From positions 124,001-188,000 of the forward strand of contig JBJXHM010000006.1 in assembly GCA_046233115.1 (NCBI GenBank): a stretch of DNA of 64,000 bases, given 5' to 3'. This DNA comes from JACOMY01 sp046233115 (lineage in GTDB: Bacteria; Pseudomonadota; Alphaproteobacteria; Kiloniellales; JACOMY01). Position numbers and translations under genes: made by a program. Positions 33,705 to 43,131 of the stretch are shown here, piece by piece (positions within the stretch are counted from its first letter, which is position 1; every line of letters begins with the position of its first letter). The notes below the pieces were generated by a model. It was not told the origin of the DNA, did not search any database, and saw only the letters and a list, made by a program, of their open reading frames with translations.

Positions 33705-34748
33705 ATGCGCACGATCACAGTCGTCGATACCAGCTACAGCACCAACAACATCGGCGACGAGATCATCATGGATGCGGTCAATCGGACCGTGCTGGAACTC
33801 TTTCCCGACGCCTACGTCTACCGGGTTTCCAGCCACGAACCGCTGTCGGCACGATCCCATGGCTTGATCCGCGAGGCCGACCTCTGCTTCGTCGGCGGCA
33901 CCAACATCCTCTCCTCCAAGATAGGTCCGCGGAACCTCTGGCGGGTGAGTCTGGCAGACGCGGATCAGTTCGCGCTGACGCCGACGGTGACGCTGGGCAC
34001 CGGCTGGGAAAGGCGGACCGAAGACATCTCTTCCTTCTCGGAAAAATTCCTGAAGCGGAGCCTTTCGCCACACCTGCTGCATTCGGTCCGTGACTCCTTC
34101 ACCAAGGCACAGCTCGACAAGATCGCGATCGGCTCGGTCAACACCTCCTGCCCAACCACTTGGTCGCTAACGCCGGAGCACTGCCGTGGGATCGACTCGA
34201 CGAAATCCAAGGCCGTCCTCTTTTCGCACACCGCCTGGCTGCCCGGACAGGAAGCCGATGGCCAGTTGATGCGCGTGCTCCTAGACTCCTACGACCAGCT
34301 CTACTTCTTCTCCCAGATGCGCGAGGACCTGGACTATGCCAAGTCCGTCGCGTGGGACGAGAAGATCTCGATCGTGCCGCCCAACCTGAAAGCCTACGAC
34401 GCCTTCCTGAAGGACACGCAGGTCGACTACGTCGGCAGCCGGCTGCATGGCGGCATCCGCGCCCTGCAGCACGGGCGGCGCGCCCTGATCCTGGCGGTGG
34501 ATCACCGCGCCAGAGAGATCGCCAGCGACACCGGCCTGCCGGTCATCGCCAGAGATGACATCGCGGCGACCAGGGCGTGGATCGAAGAAGCACCGCCCCT
34601 CCGGATTCGCCTTCCGGAAGCAGCCATCACCGCCTGGAAGCAACAGTTCCGAGACCCCGGCCTCGATAGCCGCCTCGCCGAGACAGGGGCACGCAAGGCC
34701 CGCCCCCGGCAAAGTGGCTTCGGACGTCTGCGACACCTCCGCCGCTAG
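33705..34748 (+). CDS. Polysaccharide pyruvyl transferase family protein
   Basis: The protein has 347 aa. The N-terminal NNIGDEIIMDA motif (residues 14-24), CFVGGTNIL and the C-terminal VGSRLHGGIRALQ (S245-R246-L247-H248-G249) are hallmarks of this family (PF04230). These enzymes transfer pyruvate from phosphoenolpyruvate to sugars as a ketal, which adds negative charge to exopolysaccharides. The basic tail (RKARPRQSGFGRLRHLRR) may contact membrane or nucleic acid. Its stop TAG lies in the start of repeat B4. It heads a run of three genes in the same direction with a GT-A-like and an ATP-grasp-like protein. Confidence 0.85.
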   Translation: MRTITVVDTSYSTNNIGDEIIMDAVNRTVLELFPDAYVYRVSSHEPLSARSHGLIREADLCFVGGTNILSSKIGPRNLWRVSLADADQFALTPTVTLGTGWERRTEDISSFSEKFLKRSLSPHLLHSVRDSFTKAQLDKIAIGSVNTSCPTTWSLTPEHCRGIDSTKSKAVLFSHTAWLPGQEADGQLMRVLLDSYDQLYFFSQMREDLDYAKSVAWDEKISIVPPNLKAYDAFLKDTQVDYVGSRLHGGIRALQHGRRALILAVDHRAREIASDTGLPVIARDDIAATRAWIEEAPPLRIRLPEAAITAWKQQFRDPGLDSRLAETGARKARPRQSGFGRLRHLRR

Positions 34749-34798
34749 AGCAGAACGACGTCGAACCAAAACGATTTGTCGTCTGAGTCCTGCTCTAG
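34745..34798. repeat. Palindromic repeat B (copy B4)
   Basis: The ends are CTAGAGCAG and CTGCTCTAG, perfectly inverted, with the GACGTCGAACC and ACGATTTGTCGTC inner arms. The first TAG (34746-34748) is the stop codon of the pyruvyl transferase gene, so this element defines that gene's end. Confidence 0.88.
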
Positions 34799-35074
34799 AT
34801 CTCTGTCAAGAAACAAGAAAATCGTCGCGAGAGGATTCACCCGCTCAGGATTTTCGCTTACATCACCGCCCAAGACAGAGAAAGTGCGACAAACGGACAC
34901 AATTCGAGCAACCATTCGGCATGTGTTACCGCAACCCATGGGGGTACTATCCCGCGAGGGAAGCATCGGATAGGGCGTGTACCGTCAGAATTGTCCGCAC
35001 CAGCTGTACTGTGGGGCGCGACCTAGCCGTACTGGTGAAGCAAGAGCAAGTGTCTGAATGGTTCGGGGGGGCAG
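34799..35074. other. Intergenic region before the GT-A-like gene
   Basis: With repeat B4 the gap is 326 bases. I see no gene. It is lower in GC than the flanks and has frequent stops. It presumably carries the promoter for the 318-aa gene; no clear box pair is seen. Confidence 0.45.
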
Positions 35075-36031
35075 ATGATGGCTAGAACAGCCATCCTCTT
35101 CGTTGCGCACAGCGTAAATCGCGAGCTGTTACGCCGCTATCGCAGCATCGCCGACGACCTACCTTCCGGCTTTGACGCCTTTTTCGCCCTCGACGCGACC
35201 CGGTCGCGAGTCCGCTATCGAGTCGATAGGAGCATGGCGCGGACCTACAACCTGTTCCTCTTCTCGCGGGACCTGCTTTCCAAGCTCCCCTACGAGCGGG
35301 CACGTCGCGACTGGCAGGGGCGCAGTCTCGTTCCCGGATTGCAGGACCTGCTACCGCAGGCCTTTCGCCGCCTCAATCCCGGCTACGACTTCATCTACTT
35401 CATCGAATACGACGTGCTCTACTCCGGCCGCTGGCGCAGCTTCTTTTCTGCCTTTCAGGACAGCAGCTCGGCCTACATCGCCACCTCCGTGACCGCCAAG
35501 GTGGAGGTTCCGGACTGGGAGCACTTCGCCACCTTCAAGACTGATCGACCGCTGCCGGACGAGCGGATCTTGCGCAGCTTCATGCCGATCTGCCGCTATT
35601 CCACGCCCGGGCTGGATGCCCTGGAAGAGCGCTACAGCCGTGGCTGGCGTGGTCATCACGAGGTGCTGGTGCCCACGGCAACGCTCGACGCTGGGCTGAC
35701 GGTCGAGGACTTCGGCGGTGACGGCCGTTACGTGCGTCCCGGCAACCGAAATCGCTTCTACACCTCGTCACGGCTGGAGGAGACCCTGGCACCCGGCAGC
35801 TTCGTTTTCATACCCGAGCCGAGCGAAGTCCCGCGCGACCGGCCGGTGCTTCTGCATCCCTGCAAGACCGACTTGGGGATGGACGGGTCGACCCTGTTCA
35901 GATTGCTGCGCCATGGCCCGCTGATCATTCGCGCGGACCTGGCCAAGAGCCTCGGCGATAGACGGATTGCCATGCCGTGCGGCAAGAGCAAACCGCAGGC
36001 CGACCGCGCTCGGCTGTCCGCAACAAGATAG
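35075..36031 (+). CDS. Unrecognised protein, possibly GT-A-type glycosyltransferase
   Basis: The protein has 318 aa. Two adjacent ATG codons (35075 and 35078) start it; the ribosome-binding site is weak (GGGGGG). The start TAILFVAHSVNRELLRRYRSI is a strand-helix unit. In the middle, FIYFIEYDVLYSGRWRSFF places a YFIEYD block where GT-A enzymes have DxD, then the SSAYIATSVT strand. The DFGGDGRYVRPGNRN loop follows. This layout suggests a nucleotide-sugar-dependent transferase but falls short of proof. It lies between the pyruvyl transferase and an ATP-grasp-like gene, in the same direction. Confidence 0.5.
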   Translation: MMARTAILFVAHSVNRELLRRYRSIADDLPSGFDAFFALDATRSRVRYRVDRSMARTYNLFLFSRDLLSKLPYERARRDWQGRSLVPGLQDLLPQAFRRLNPGYDFIYFIEYDVLYSGRWRSFFSAFQDSSSAYIATSVTAKVEVPDWEHFATFKTDRPLPDERILRSFMPICRYSTPGLDALEERYSRGWRGHHEVLVPTATLDAGLTVEDFGGDGRYVRPGNRNRFYTSSRLEETLAPGSFVFIPEPSEVPRDRPVLLHPCKTDLGMDGSTLFRLLRHGPLIIRADLAKSLGDRRIAMPCGKSKPQADRARLSATR

Positions 36032-36058
36032 AAGCCAGACACCCCGAGGAGAACACCC

Positions 36059-36985
36059 TTGCGGAGATCGAACCCGCAACTCGTCATTCTGGTCCATAAA
36101 AGGCAGGCATTCGGAAAAGACTACATCCTCTCCCGCCTAGCACAAGATTATTGGTCTCCCTCAGGCCTGGATGTTGCTGTCCATTGGGGGCTTGAAGGGG
36201 CGCCGCGCGGCGACCTTGCCATCCTGCACGTCGATCTAACCGCCGTTCCCGAGGACTATCGCAAGCTGGCGCAGCGCTACCCCAGACATACCAACGCCAG
36301 CACCCCCTCGATTGCCAAAACGAGCGTCTCCACCAGCCTGCTCGACCCCTCCTCAGCCTACGAGGGCTCGGTCATCGTCAAGACCGACGCCAACTACATG
36401 GGGCGGAGGGAACTGGAGGTCTATCGTGCCGAGGTGAAGGCCAGTATCAATCCGATCAAGCACCTCCTCTATCGCTTCCGCCGCGATATCCTCTGGCGCC
36501 GAAACCAGACAGACAGCGGAGAGTACAAGGTCTATGCGAGCAAATCCGCGGTCCCTCCGTGGATTTGGCAGGACAAGCGCTTCGTCGTCGAGGCCTTCCG
36601 CCCAAACCACGACGGCCAATACTATTTCATATACCGCTGGTTCTTCTTGGGCAAGGCAGAGTTCTGCTATAGATGCTTCAGCCGCGACCCGATCATCAGG
36701 CGCGACGGCGACGAGGACCTGCAGCGAGAGATCGCCCCGGTACCGGAGGATCTCCGTGCCTGGCGCCGGAAGCTCGGCCTGGATTTCGGCAAGGTCGATT
36801 TCCTGGTTCATGAGGGGAAGGCGCTACCCATCGACGTCGCGCACACGCCAACCCTCAGCGATGCCACCGCCGTCGAGATCCGCGACGAGATCTGCCACGC
36901 CCTGGCCCCCGGCCTCGCCAGCCTCCTGGTGGACGACGGCGCCCCCACCAGCCAGGCGACCGCGTTCGACAACGCTCCGGTCTGA
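36059..36985 (+). CDS. ATP-grasp-like protein in glycan locus
   Basis: The protein has 308 aa from a TTG at 36059 with GAGGAG seven bases upstream. An N-terminal strand-helix (LVILVHKRQAFGKDYIL) is followed by an ATP-grasp-like central part: SVIVKTDANYMG (the Lys typical of nucleotide binding), VVEAFRP with a Glu, and KVDFLVHEGKALPIDVAHT (metal-binding Asp and the closing D-V-A-H-T in place of D-x-N-x-T/P). The family joins a carboxylate to an amine or thiol with ATP. Close relatives near glycan genes attach amino acids or peptides to sugars. The active-site Asn is His here, so activity is uncertain. Confidence 0.6.
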   Translation: MRRSNPQLVILVHKRQAFGKDYILSRLAQDYWSPSGLDVAVHWGLEGAPRGDLAILHVDLTAVPEDYRKLAQRYPRHTNASTPSIAKTSVSTSLLDPSSAYEGSVIVKTDANYMGRRELEVYRAEVKASINPIKHLLYRFRRDILWRRNQTDSGEYKVYASKSAVPPWIWQDKRFVVEAFRPNHDGQYYFIYRWFFLGKAEFCYRCFSRDPIIRRDGDEDLQREIAPVPEDLRAWRRKLGLDFGKVDFLVHEGKALPIDVAHTPTLSDATAVEIRDEICHALAPGLASLLVDDGAPTSQATAFDNAPV

Positions 36986-37145
36986 CATAGCGGCGAGAGC
37001 TAGGCAGAAACGGGGGCGATCTCCCCTTTCGAGCCGAGTTTCCGCCGCATTCCACGGCCACCCTACTTGGCAACTAATAACAAAGTCCACTTGACGACTT
37101 CTGTCATACCAAAGGGTCCGGGCATCACCTCGGCGGAGAAGAACG

Positions 37146-39116
37146 ATGAACAGCGGCTCCTTCACGGATTTCCGGGACGCCTTGCGCGCCTTCGAGTCAG
37201 GCGTCGACTGGGACCGCTACCAGGCAGGTATCATCACGGAGTGGCAAATTCGCGGCTGGGTCGGCGATGCGACCTGGGAGGCCTGGGAAGCCGGCGAGAT
37301 CAGCTGGACCGACATGCAGTACCGCTCGATGAATTCCCTGGGATTCGTCGGCTACCAGTTCGGCGAGGCGCTGCTGATCGACCTCGGCTACTACCAGGAC
37401 GACGTCTACTACGGCAACGGCGCGGCCTCCAACACCTGGGACGGCACCTGGACCGGCAAGAACGGCGCGACCAGCCTGGAGGCCTTCATGACCGCGGCGG
37501 TCCAGGAGCCGGCGATCCTGGATGCCTTCGGCTACAACCTCTCGGTCATCGAGACCGGCCTCGCCCAGCAGGGCAAGAGCCTCGACGACTTCCTCGGCAC
37601 CAACGGCAGCTACACCAGCGGCGGCCAGACCGTCACTGTGGAGCTGACCCTGACCGGCATCCTGGCCGCCGCCCACCTGCGCGGCGCCTGGGGCACGCTC
37701 TCGCTGCTGCTGAGCGGCGCGGTCTCCACCGACGAGAACGGAACCTCCATCCTGCAGTACGTCGCGCAGTTCGGCGGCTACGACTCGCCTACTGTGACCA
37801 CGCTGATCGCCGACTGGGAGGCCGGCCAAGGCGGCACGGGCGGCATCGGCGGCGGCGACGACTACCTGCTGTCCTGGGGCTGGGGCACGCACCAGACCAT
37901 CGAAGGCTTCGACCCCGCGCACGATCGGATCGACCTGCAGACCCTCTTCGGCGCCGACGACATCGCTCTGCGCGAGGTTTCGGGCTCCACCGTGATCGCC
38001 GTCCTCTTCGGGCTAGACGGCGAGCAGCAGACCCTGACCCTGCAAGGCGTCGGGCTGGCCGAGCTCGACAGCGGCAACTTCCTGCACGCCGGCGGCGCGC
38101 TCATCACCATCGAGGCCGCCCTGGACACGGCCGACAGCGGCCTGACCCTGGTCGGCAGCACCGGCAGCGACAGCCTGAGCGGCAGCACCCTGGCCGACCT
38201 GCTCTACGGCAGTGCCGGCGGCGACGAGCTGCGCGGCCTTGCCGGCGACGACAGGCTTTTCGGCGGCAGCGGCTCCGACCGCCTCTTTGCCGCCGGCGGA
38301 AAGGACAGCCTGTTCGGCGGCGACGGCCGGGACCACCTGATCGGCGGCCGAGGGAGCGACCTGCTGGAAGGCAATAGCGGTGCAGACGTCCTGAACGGCG
38401 GCAGCGGCAACGACACCCTGGTGGGCGGTCCGGGCGACGACACCTTCGTCGTGGACGAAAGCGGCGACAAGGTGCAGGAAATCGCCGGAGAGGGACACGA
38501 CCTGCTGCGGTCCAACGCCGCCTCCTATAGCCTGCCGACCGGCAGCGACGGCCATGTCGAGGACGCTCGCCTAACCGCGGCGGCCGGCGACGCGACCCTC
38601 TTCGGCAACAGCCTCGCCAACCGGATCAGCGGCAACGCTGCAGACAACCGTCTGGTCGGCGGCCTTGCCGACGATGTGCTGGTCGGCGCCGATGGCGACG
38701 ACCGGCTGACGGGCGGCGCCGGCAATGACCGGCTGGTGGGCGGTAGCGGCCAGGACACCCTGGTGATCGGCATCGAGGATCGGGCCTTTGGCGGATCCGG
38801 CAGTGACGCCTTCCGCTTCAACGCCAGCGCACTCGCCAATGCCGAGAGTGGCGGCCCACTGATCAAGGACTTCGAGGGGCGGGACTTCGGCGGCGGCCAG
38901 GACAGCTTCGTCTTCGGCCCCGGACTGGAGCGCGGCCTCTTCGCCTATCGGGACGGCGCCGGCTTCACCGGCCAGGGTAACAGCGAGGCGCGTCTGGCCG
39001 GCGACGATCGGGTCGCCCTCGACTTCGACGGCGACGGCCAGCGCGACCTGGCCTTCCGCGTCTCCGGCCTGACCGCCCCCAACCAGCTCACAGCCAGCGA
39101 TTTCGTCTGGTTGTAG
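37146..39116 (+). CDS. RTX calcium-binding protein with unique N-terminal domain
   Basis: The protein has 656 aa; GGAG lies nine bases before the ATG. Residues 1-235 are a non-repeat domain: DFRDALRAFESGVDWDRYQA, DLGYYQDDVYYGNGAA, LTGILAAAHLRGAWG, and SILQYVAQFGGYD. About 380-460 and 515-550 hold GGxGxDxLx nonapeptides (GGSGSDRLFAAGGKDSLFG), which bind calcium outside the cell. The C-terminal about 80 residues (GNSEARLAG, DFDGDGQRD, ending SDFVWL) are a type I secretion signal. No signal peptide. No secretion genes are adjacent. The N-terminal part could carry the activity; it is unknown. Confidence 0.85.
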   Translation: MNSGSFTDFRDALRAFESGVDWDRYQAGIITEWQIRGWVGDATWEAWEAGEISWTDMQYRSMNSLGFVGYQFGEALLIDLGYYQDDVYYGNGAASNTWDGTWTGKNGATSLEAFMTAAVQEPAILDAFGYNLSVIETGLAQQGKSLDDFLGTNGSYTSGGQTVTVELTLTGILAAAHLRGAWGTLSLLLSGAVSTDENGTSILQYVAQFGGYDSPTVTTLIADWEAGQGGTGGIGGGDDYLLSWGWGTHQTIEGFDPAHDRIDLQTLFGADDIALREVSGSTVIAVLFGLDGEQQTLTLQGVGLAELDSGNFLHAGGALITIEAALDTADSGLTLVGSTGSDSLSGSTLADLLYGSAGGDELRGLAGDDRLFGGSGSDRLFAAGGKDSLFGGDGRDHLIGGRGSDLLEGNSGADVLNGGSGNDTLVGGPGDDTFVVDESGDKVQEIAGEGHDLLRSNAASYSLPTGSDGHVEDARLTAAAGDATLFGNSLANRISGNAADNRLVGGLADDVLVGADGDDRLTGGAGNDRLVGGSGQDTLVIGIEDRAFGGSGSDAFRFNASALANAESGGPLIKDFEGRDFGGGQDSFVFGPGLERGLFAYRDGAGFTGQGNSEARLAGDDRVALDFDGDGQRDLAFRVSGLTAPNQLTASDFVWL

Positions 39117-39285
39117 ACAGGTGGCTGCCCGCGCTGATGGCCTAAGAAAAACCCTTCTTCCTCAAGCATAGAGCCGACATTTCCCTGTCTGATCAACGTG
39201 GAATGCGTTAGCGTTCGGCTATCGGGGTGGGGAAATCACCAATCACTACTCGCAGGATTGCACGCACTAAGAATAGGCTGGCGCG

Positions 39286-42039
39286 ATGGGACTATTTTTC
39301 GGTAGTGCTGGAGACGACGTGCTCGTCGGCACCAACAGCATCGATACGATGTTTGGCCAAGACGGCGCGGACAGACTGTCCGGCTTCAGCGGAGACGACC
39401 TGATCGAGGGCAACTCTGGTGACGACCTGTCCCTCTTCGGCGGATCGGGAAATGATCGGATCTTTGGCGGAAGCGGCCAGGACAGCGCCCTCGACGGCAG
39501 CGACGGAGCCGATAGGATCTACGGCCTCGACGACTTTGCGACCGATAGCCTGCTCTTTGGCGCCGCCGGCGACGACAGTATCTTCGCCGACGTCGACACC
39601 TCGCTCTTCGGCGGGCTGGGCGACGATCTGATCTTTGCGGCCACCTTCAAGTCGGCCCTGCTGTTCGGCGGGTCCGGTGCCGATACGCTCTACGGCTACA
39701 TGCAGGTCTACGGCGAGACAGGCAACGACAGGCTTTACGGCACCCGCAGCCTCTTCGGCGACGAGGGCAACGATCTGATTTCTCCTCGTACCGGGGGCGC
39801 CTCCACGATTTCCGGAGCCTTCGGCGGTCGCGGGCGCGACGTGATCATCGCCCAGAACTACCGGCTCAACGGCGTCTTCGGCGATCAGGCGAAGGACACG
39901 ATCTTCGGCGGCTCACAAAGCGACATCTTCGTGTACGGCGGGGCCAGCGACGACCTGCTTTACGGCGAGGGCGGCGACGACATCAAATTGGTCGGCGATG
40001 CCGGAAATGACCGCATCTTCGGCGGCGACGGCGGCGACACCTATTTGCAGGGCGTGACCGGAGGCGACCGCATCTACGGCGGATCAGGCGGCGACCTTAA
40101 GCTCATCGGCGGGTTAGGGAACGACAGGATCTACGGCGGGTCCGCCATCGACCGCGGCCTCTACGGCGGGCAGGGCGACGACCGCGTACAGGGAGACGAC
40201 GGCAACGACTCCACCCTGCTGGGCGCGGAGGGCAAGGATACCCTTTTCGGCCGAGCCGGCGACGATTCCTTCTTCTTCGGCGGCGAGGACGATGACCTGC
40301 TGCGCGGCGACAATGGCGACGACAGCGCGCTCAACGGCGAGGCAGGCAACGACCGGGTCTTCGGCGGCAACGGCAGCGACCGGGATCTCAGGGGCGGCAG
40401 CGGGGCCGACCGGATCTACGGCGACGACGACGGCGACTCCTTGCTATTTGGCGGCAGCGGCAACGATTTCGTGTTCGGGGGCGACGGCAGAGAATCGGAT
40501 GTCTTCCTCGGCCTCGGCGACGACAGCTTCGAGGGCGGCAGCGGTTTTGAGATCTACGTCTTCGGGGAGTCGGGCAGCGACCGCCTGGCGGGGGGCGCCG
40601 ACGGCGACGCCTACTTCTTCGGTGGATCGGGCGATGACTGGTTCTTCGGCGACGCCGGGGCGGATCGCCGCGACCACGGTTCCTTCGGAAAGGATCGTCT
40701 CTACGGCGGCGAGGGCAACGACGGGTACCTCTACGGCGGTATCGACGAAGATCGCCTGCTCGGTGACGCCGGCGACGACACCTCCCTCTTTGGCGGCGAG
40801 GCGACCGACCGCCTCTACGGCGGCAGCGGCCGCGACACCGGATTGTTCGGCGACAGCGGGCGAGACCTGATCTTCGGCGGCAGCGGCCACGACAGCCTGC
40901 TGGAGGGTGGTCAGGGCGACGATGCCCTCTTTGGAGACCAGGGGACGGATGGCCTCTACGGCGGGTCCGGCAGCGACTACGGCTCCGGCGGACGGGGCAA
41001 GGACAGCCTCTACGGTGGGTCCGGTGAGGACACGCTGGACGGCGGCAGCGGCCCAGATACTGCCTTCGGCGGCGCCGGCAACGACACCTTCGTCGTCAGC
41101 GACAGCGGCGACCTGGTCATGGAGACCGTGGACGGCGGCCTGGCCGATCTGGTGCTGTCCAACCTCTCGGCCTTCACCCTGCCCTCAGGCGGGGCCTTCG
41201 GCTACATCGAGAGCGCTCGGCTGCTGGACGGCGCCGGTGGCGTCAAGCTGCGCGGCAACGCCCTGGACAACACGCTCACCGGCAACAGCGGCGATAACCT
41301 GCTGCAAGGCTACAGCGGCGACGACGTCCTGAACGGCCTCACCGGCAGCGATACCATGGCCGGCTGGAGCGGCGATGATACCTTCACCGTCGACACCAGC
41401 GGCGACCGCCTGCGCGAGTTCGGCGGACGCGGTGACGACCTGGTCCGGGCGGAGATCGACTTTACCCTGCCGGAGGCCAGCGGCGACGGCTTCATCGAGA
41501 ACCTGCAGTTGGTCCAGGGGCTTGGCGACCTGAGAGGTACCGGCAACAGCCTGGACAACAGCATCACCGGCAACAGCGGCGACAACCGCCTGGCCGGCAA
41601 CCAGGGCAGGGACAGCCTCTTCGGGCTCGACGGCAACGACAGCCTCTTCGGTGGGCAGGAGGGCGACTGGCTGTCCGGCGGCTCCGGCGACGACACCATC
41701 GCCATGGGCAAGGACGACGTCGCGCTTGGCGGCTGGGGCGGAGACTGGTTCCTCTTCGGCGCCAACCTGGGCAGCGGCAGCCAGATGATCCGCGACTTCC
41801 GCAGCAACCAGGGCTTCGACGGCGACAAGCTGGTGTTCAAGACCGGGCTGGAGGTCGGCATCTTCGACTACATTCGCGGCAACGGCTTCAGCGGCAGCGG
41901 CAACAGCGAGGCCCGCTACGCCGGATCGCAGAAGGTCGAGGTCGACCGCGACGGGGACGGCAGCGCCGACATTGTCGTCCGCATCTCCGGCGTCAACGGC
42001 GCCATGGACCTGACCAGCAGCGACTTTCTATGGCTGTGA
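39286..42039 (+). CDS. Large RTX calcium-binding protein
   Basis: The protein has 917 aa. It consists of RTX repeats almost from the first residue (GSAGDDVLVGTNSIDTMFG) to about residue 600, with many GGSGxDxLyG units and many degenerate ones. Three modules of VSDSGDLVMETV and NSLDNSITGNSGDN type follow. The C-terminus (GNSEARYAG, DRDGDGSADIVVRISG, ending SDFLWL) is closely similar to that of the RTX protein just upstream, so both would use one type I exporter. With no separate enzymatic domain it may be a structural surface or matrix protein. Confidence 0.85.
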   Translation: MGLFFGSAGDDVLVGTNSIDTMFGQDGADRLSGFSGDDLIEGNSGDDLSLFGGSGNDRIFGGSGQDSALDGSDGADRIYGLDDFATDSLLFGAAGDDSIFADVDTSLFGGLGDDLIFAATFKSALLFGGSGADTLYGYMQVYGETGNDRLYGTRSLFGDEGNDLISPRTGGASTISGAFGGRGRDVIIAQNYRLNGVFGDQAKDTIFGGSQSDIFVYGGASDDLLYGEGGDDIKLVGDAGNDRIFGGDGGDTYLQGVTGGDRIYGGSGGDLKLIGGLGNDRIYGGSAIDRGLYGGQGDDRVQGDDGNDSTLLGAEGKDTLFGRAGDDSFFFGGEDDDLLRGDNGDDSALNGEAGNDRVFGGNGSDRDLRGGSGADRIYGDDDGDSLLFGGSGNDFVFGGDGRESDVFLGLGDDSFEGGSGFEIYVFGESGSDRLAGGADGDAYFFGGSGDDWFFGDAGADRRDHGSFGKDRLYGGEGNDGYLYGGIDEDRLLGDAGDDTSLFGGEATDRLYGGSGRDTGLFGDSGRDLIFGGSGHDSLLEGGQGDDALFGDQGTDGLYGGSGSDYGSGGRGKDSLYGGSGEDTLDGGSGPDTAFGGAGNDTFVVSDSGDLVMETVDGGLADLVLSNLSAFTLPSGGAFGYIESARLLDGAGGVKLRGNALDNTLTGNSGDNLLQGYSGDDVLNGLTGSDTMAGWSGDDTFTVDTSGDRLREFGGRGDDLVRAEIDFTLPEASGDGFIENLQLVQGLGDLRGTGNSLDNSITGNSGDNRLAGNQGRDSLFGLDGNDSLFGGQEGDWLSGGSGDDTIAMGKDDVALGGWGGDWFLFGANLGSGSQMIRDFRSNQGFDGDKLVFKTGLEVGIFDYIRGNGFSGSGNSEARYAGSQKVEVDRDGDGSADIVVRISGVNGAMDLTSSDFLWL

Positions 42040-42129
42040 GCACACCCTTGGCAGGACCGAGGCCCGGCGGCTAAGACGGGTGGGCCGTGCACCGCCGGGG
42101 TGGCGGCCAAGTGAGCTGTCGATGACACC

Positions 42130-43059
42130 GTGCTGACCATCTTCTTTGCCATAGTCCCGATCTTCCTGGTGATCCTGCTGGGCCACCTCTCGGTCCGGCG
42201 CAAGTTCCTGACCCTGAACTTCTGGGCCGAGGCGGAGCGGCTGATCTTCTACGTCCTCTTCCCGGCCTTGCTGGTGAACTCGATCGCCAGCGCGCCGCTG
42301 GGCAAGCTCACTCTCCTGCCGCTCTTTCTGGCGACCACAGGCACCCTGCTGACCCTGGCCGTCCTGCTGCTGGCGGCCCGCCGACTGATCACCGCCGACG
42401 GCCCCAGCTTCACCTCGGTGTTCCAAGGCATCATCCGGCACAACAGCTACCTCTGCTTCGCCGTCGCACTGGCGCTGAAGGGCAAGCCGGGCGTCGAGGT
42501 GGTGGCCCTGGCCGTCGCCTTCTACGTCCCCCTGGTCAACCTGCTCTGCATCATCGTGCTGGTGCGCTACGGCAGCTCGCCGGCGCGTAACGCCGGGCGG
42601 ATCTTCTTCTCCATCATCAAGAACCCGCTGATGTTGGCGATCTTCGTCGGCCTGGGGCTGAACGTGACCGGCATCGGCCTGCACAACTCGCTCTCCATGG
42701 TGCTGACCATCCTGGGCCAGGCCGCGCTCTGCCTGGGCCTGATGGCGGTCGGTGCCGGTCTGGATCTGGAGGCCGCGCGGAAGAGCGGCGGGCTGGTGAC
42801 CTTCTCAGTGCTGGTGAAGCTCACCCTGGTGCCGGTGATCGCACTCGCTATTTGCTATCTCTTCGGGGTCGATGCAGACGCGCGCTTCGGCCTGGTGCTG
42901 CTGGCCGGCTCGCCTACCGCCGGTTCGGCCTACATCATGGCCCGACAGATGGGCGGCAACGCGCCGCTCGTCGCCAACGTCATCACCGCCCAGGTCGCGG
43001 GCTCGCTGTTGAGCCTGCCACTGCTGATCGCACTGCTCGACTGGCTGGCGCAAAGCTGA
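42130..43059 (+). CDS. AEC family transporter (auxin efflux carrier-like)
   Basis: The protein has 309 aa, from a GTG start (an ATG 8 bases upstream is in another frame). It is a polytopic membrane protein with about ten hydrophobic segments in two halves: FAIVPIFLVILLGHLSVRR, then FYVLFPALLVNSIA. The typical AEC half-way patterns are SSPARNAG and GLGLNVTG, and the C-terminal half carries LLAGSPTAGSAYIMARQMGG. These secondary transporters export or import small organic anions; the substrate is unknown. It stands about 70 bases before the CoA-transferase gene in the same direction. Confidence 0.85.
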   Translation: MLTIFFAIVPIFLVILLGHLSVRRKFLTLNFWAEAERLIFYVLFPALLVNSIASAPLGKLTLLPLFLATTGTLLTLAVLLLAARRLITADGPSFTSVFQGIIRHNSYLCFAVALALKGKPGVEVVALAVAFYVPLVNLLCIIVLVRYGSSPARNAGRIFFSIIKNPLMLAIFVGLGLNVTGIGLHNSLSMVLTILGQAALCLGLMAVGAGLDLEAARKSGGLVTFSVLVKLTLVPVIALAICYLFGVDADARFGLVLLAGSPTAGSAYIMARQMGGNAPLVANVITAQVAGSLLSLPLLIALLDWLAQS

Positions 43060-43131
43060 CAGTCCTTCCAGCACCTTGGCGCGCCCTCCTGCCCTGGCTA
43101 TAAGGACCGGTCATTTGAGGGAAGGACTGCG

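Noticed and set aside
39286..42039. CRISPR-like or tandem-repeat DNA array in the 39-42 kb region
   Set aside because: The periodicity comes from RTX nonapeptide codons in one long reading frame; there are no constant repeats with unique spacers.
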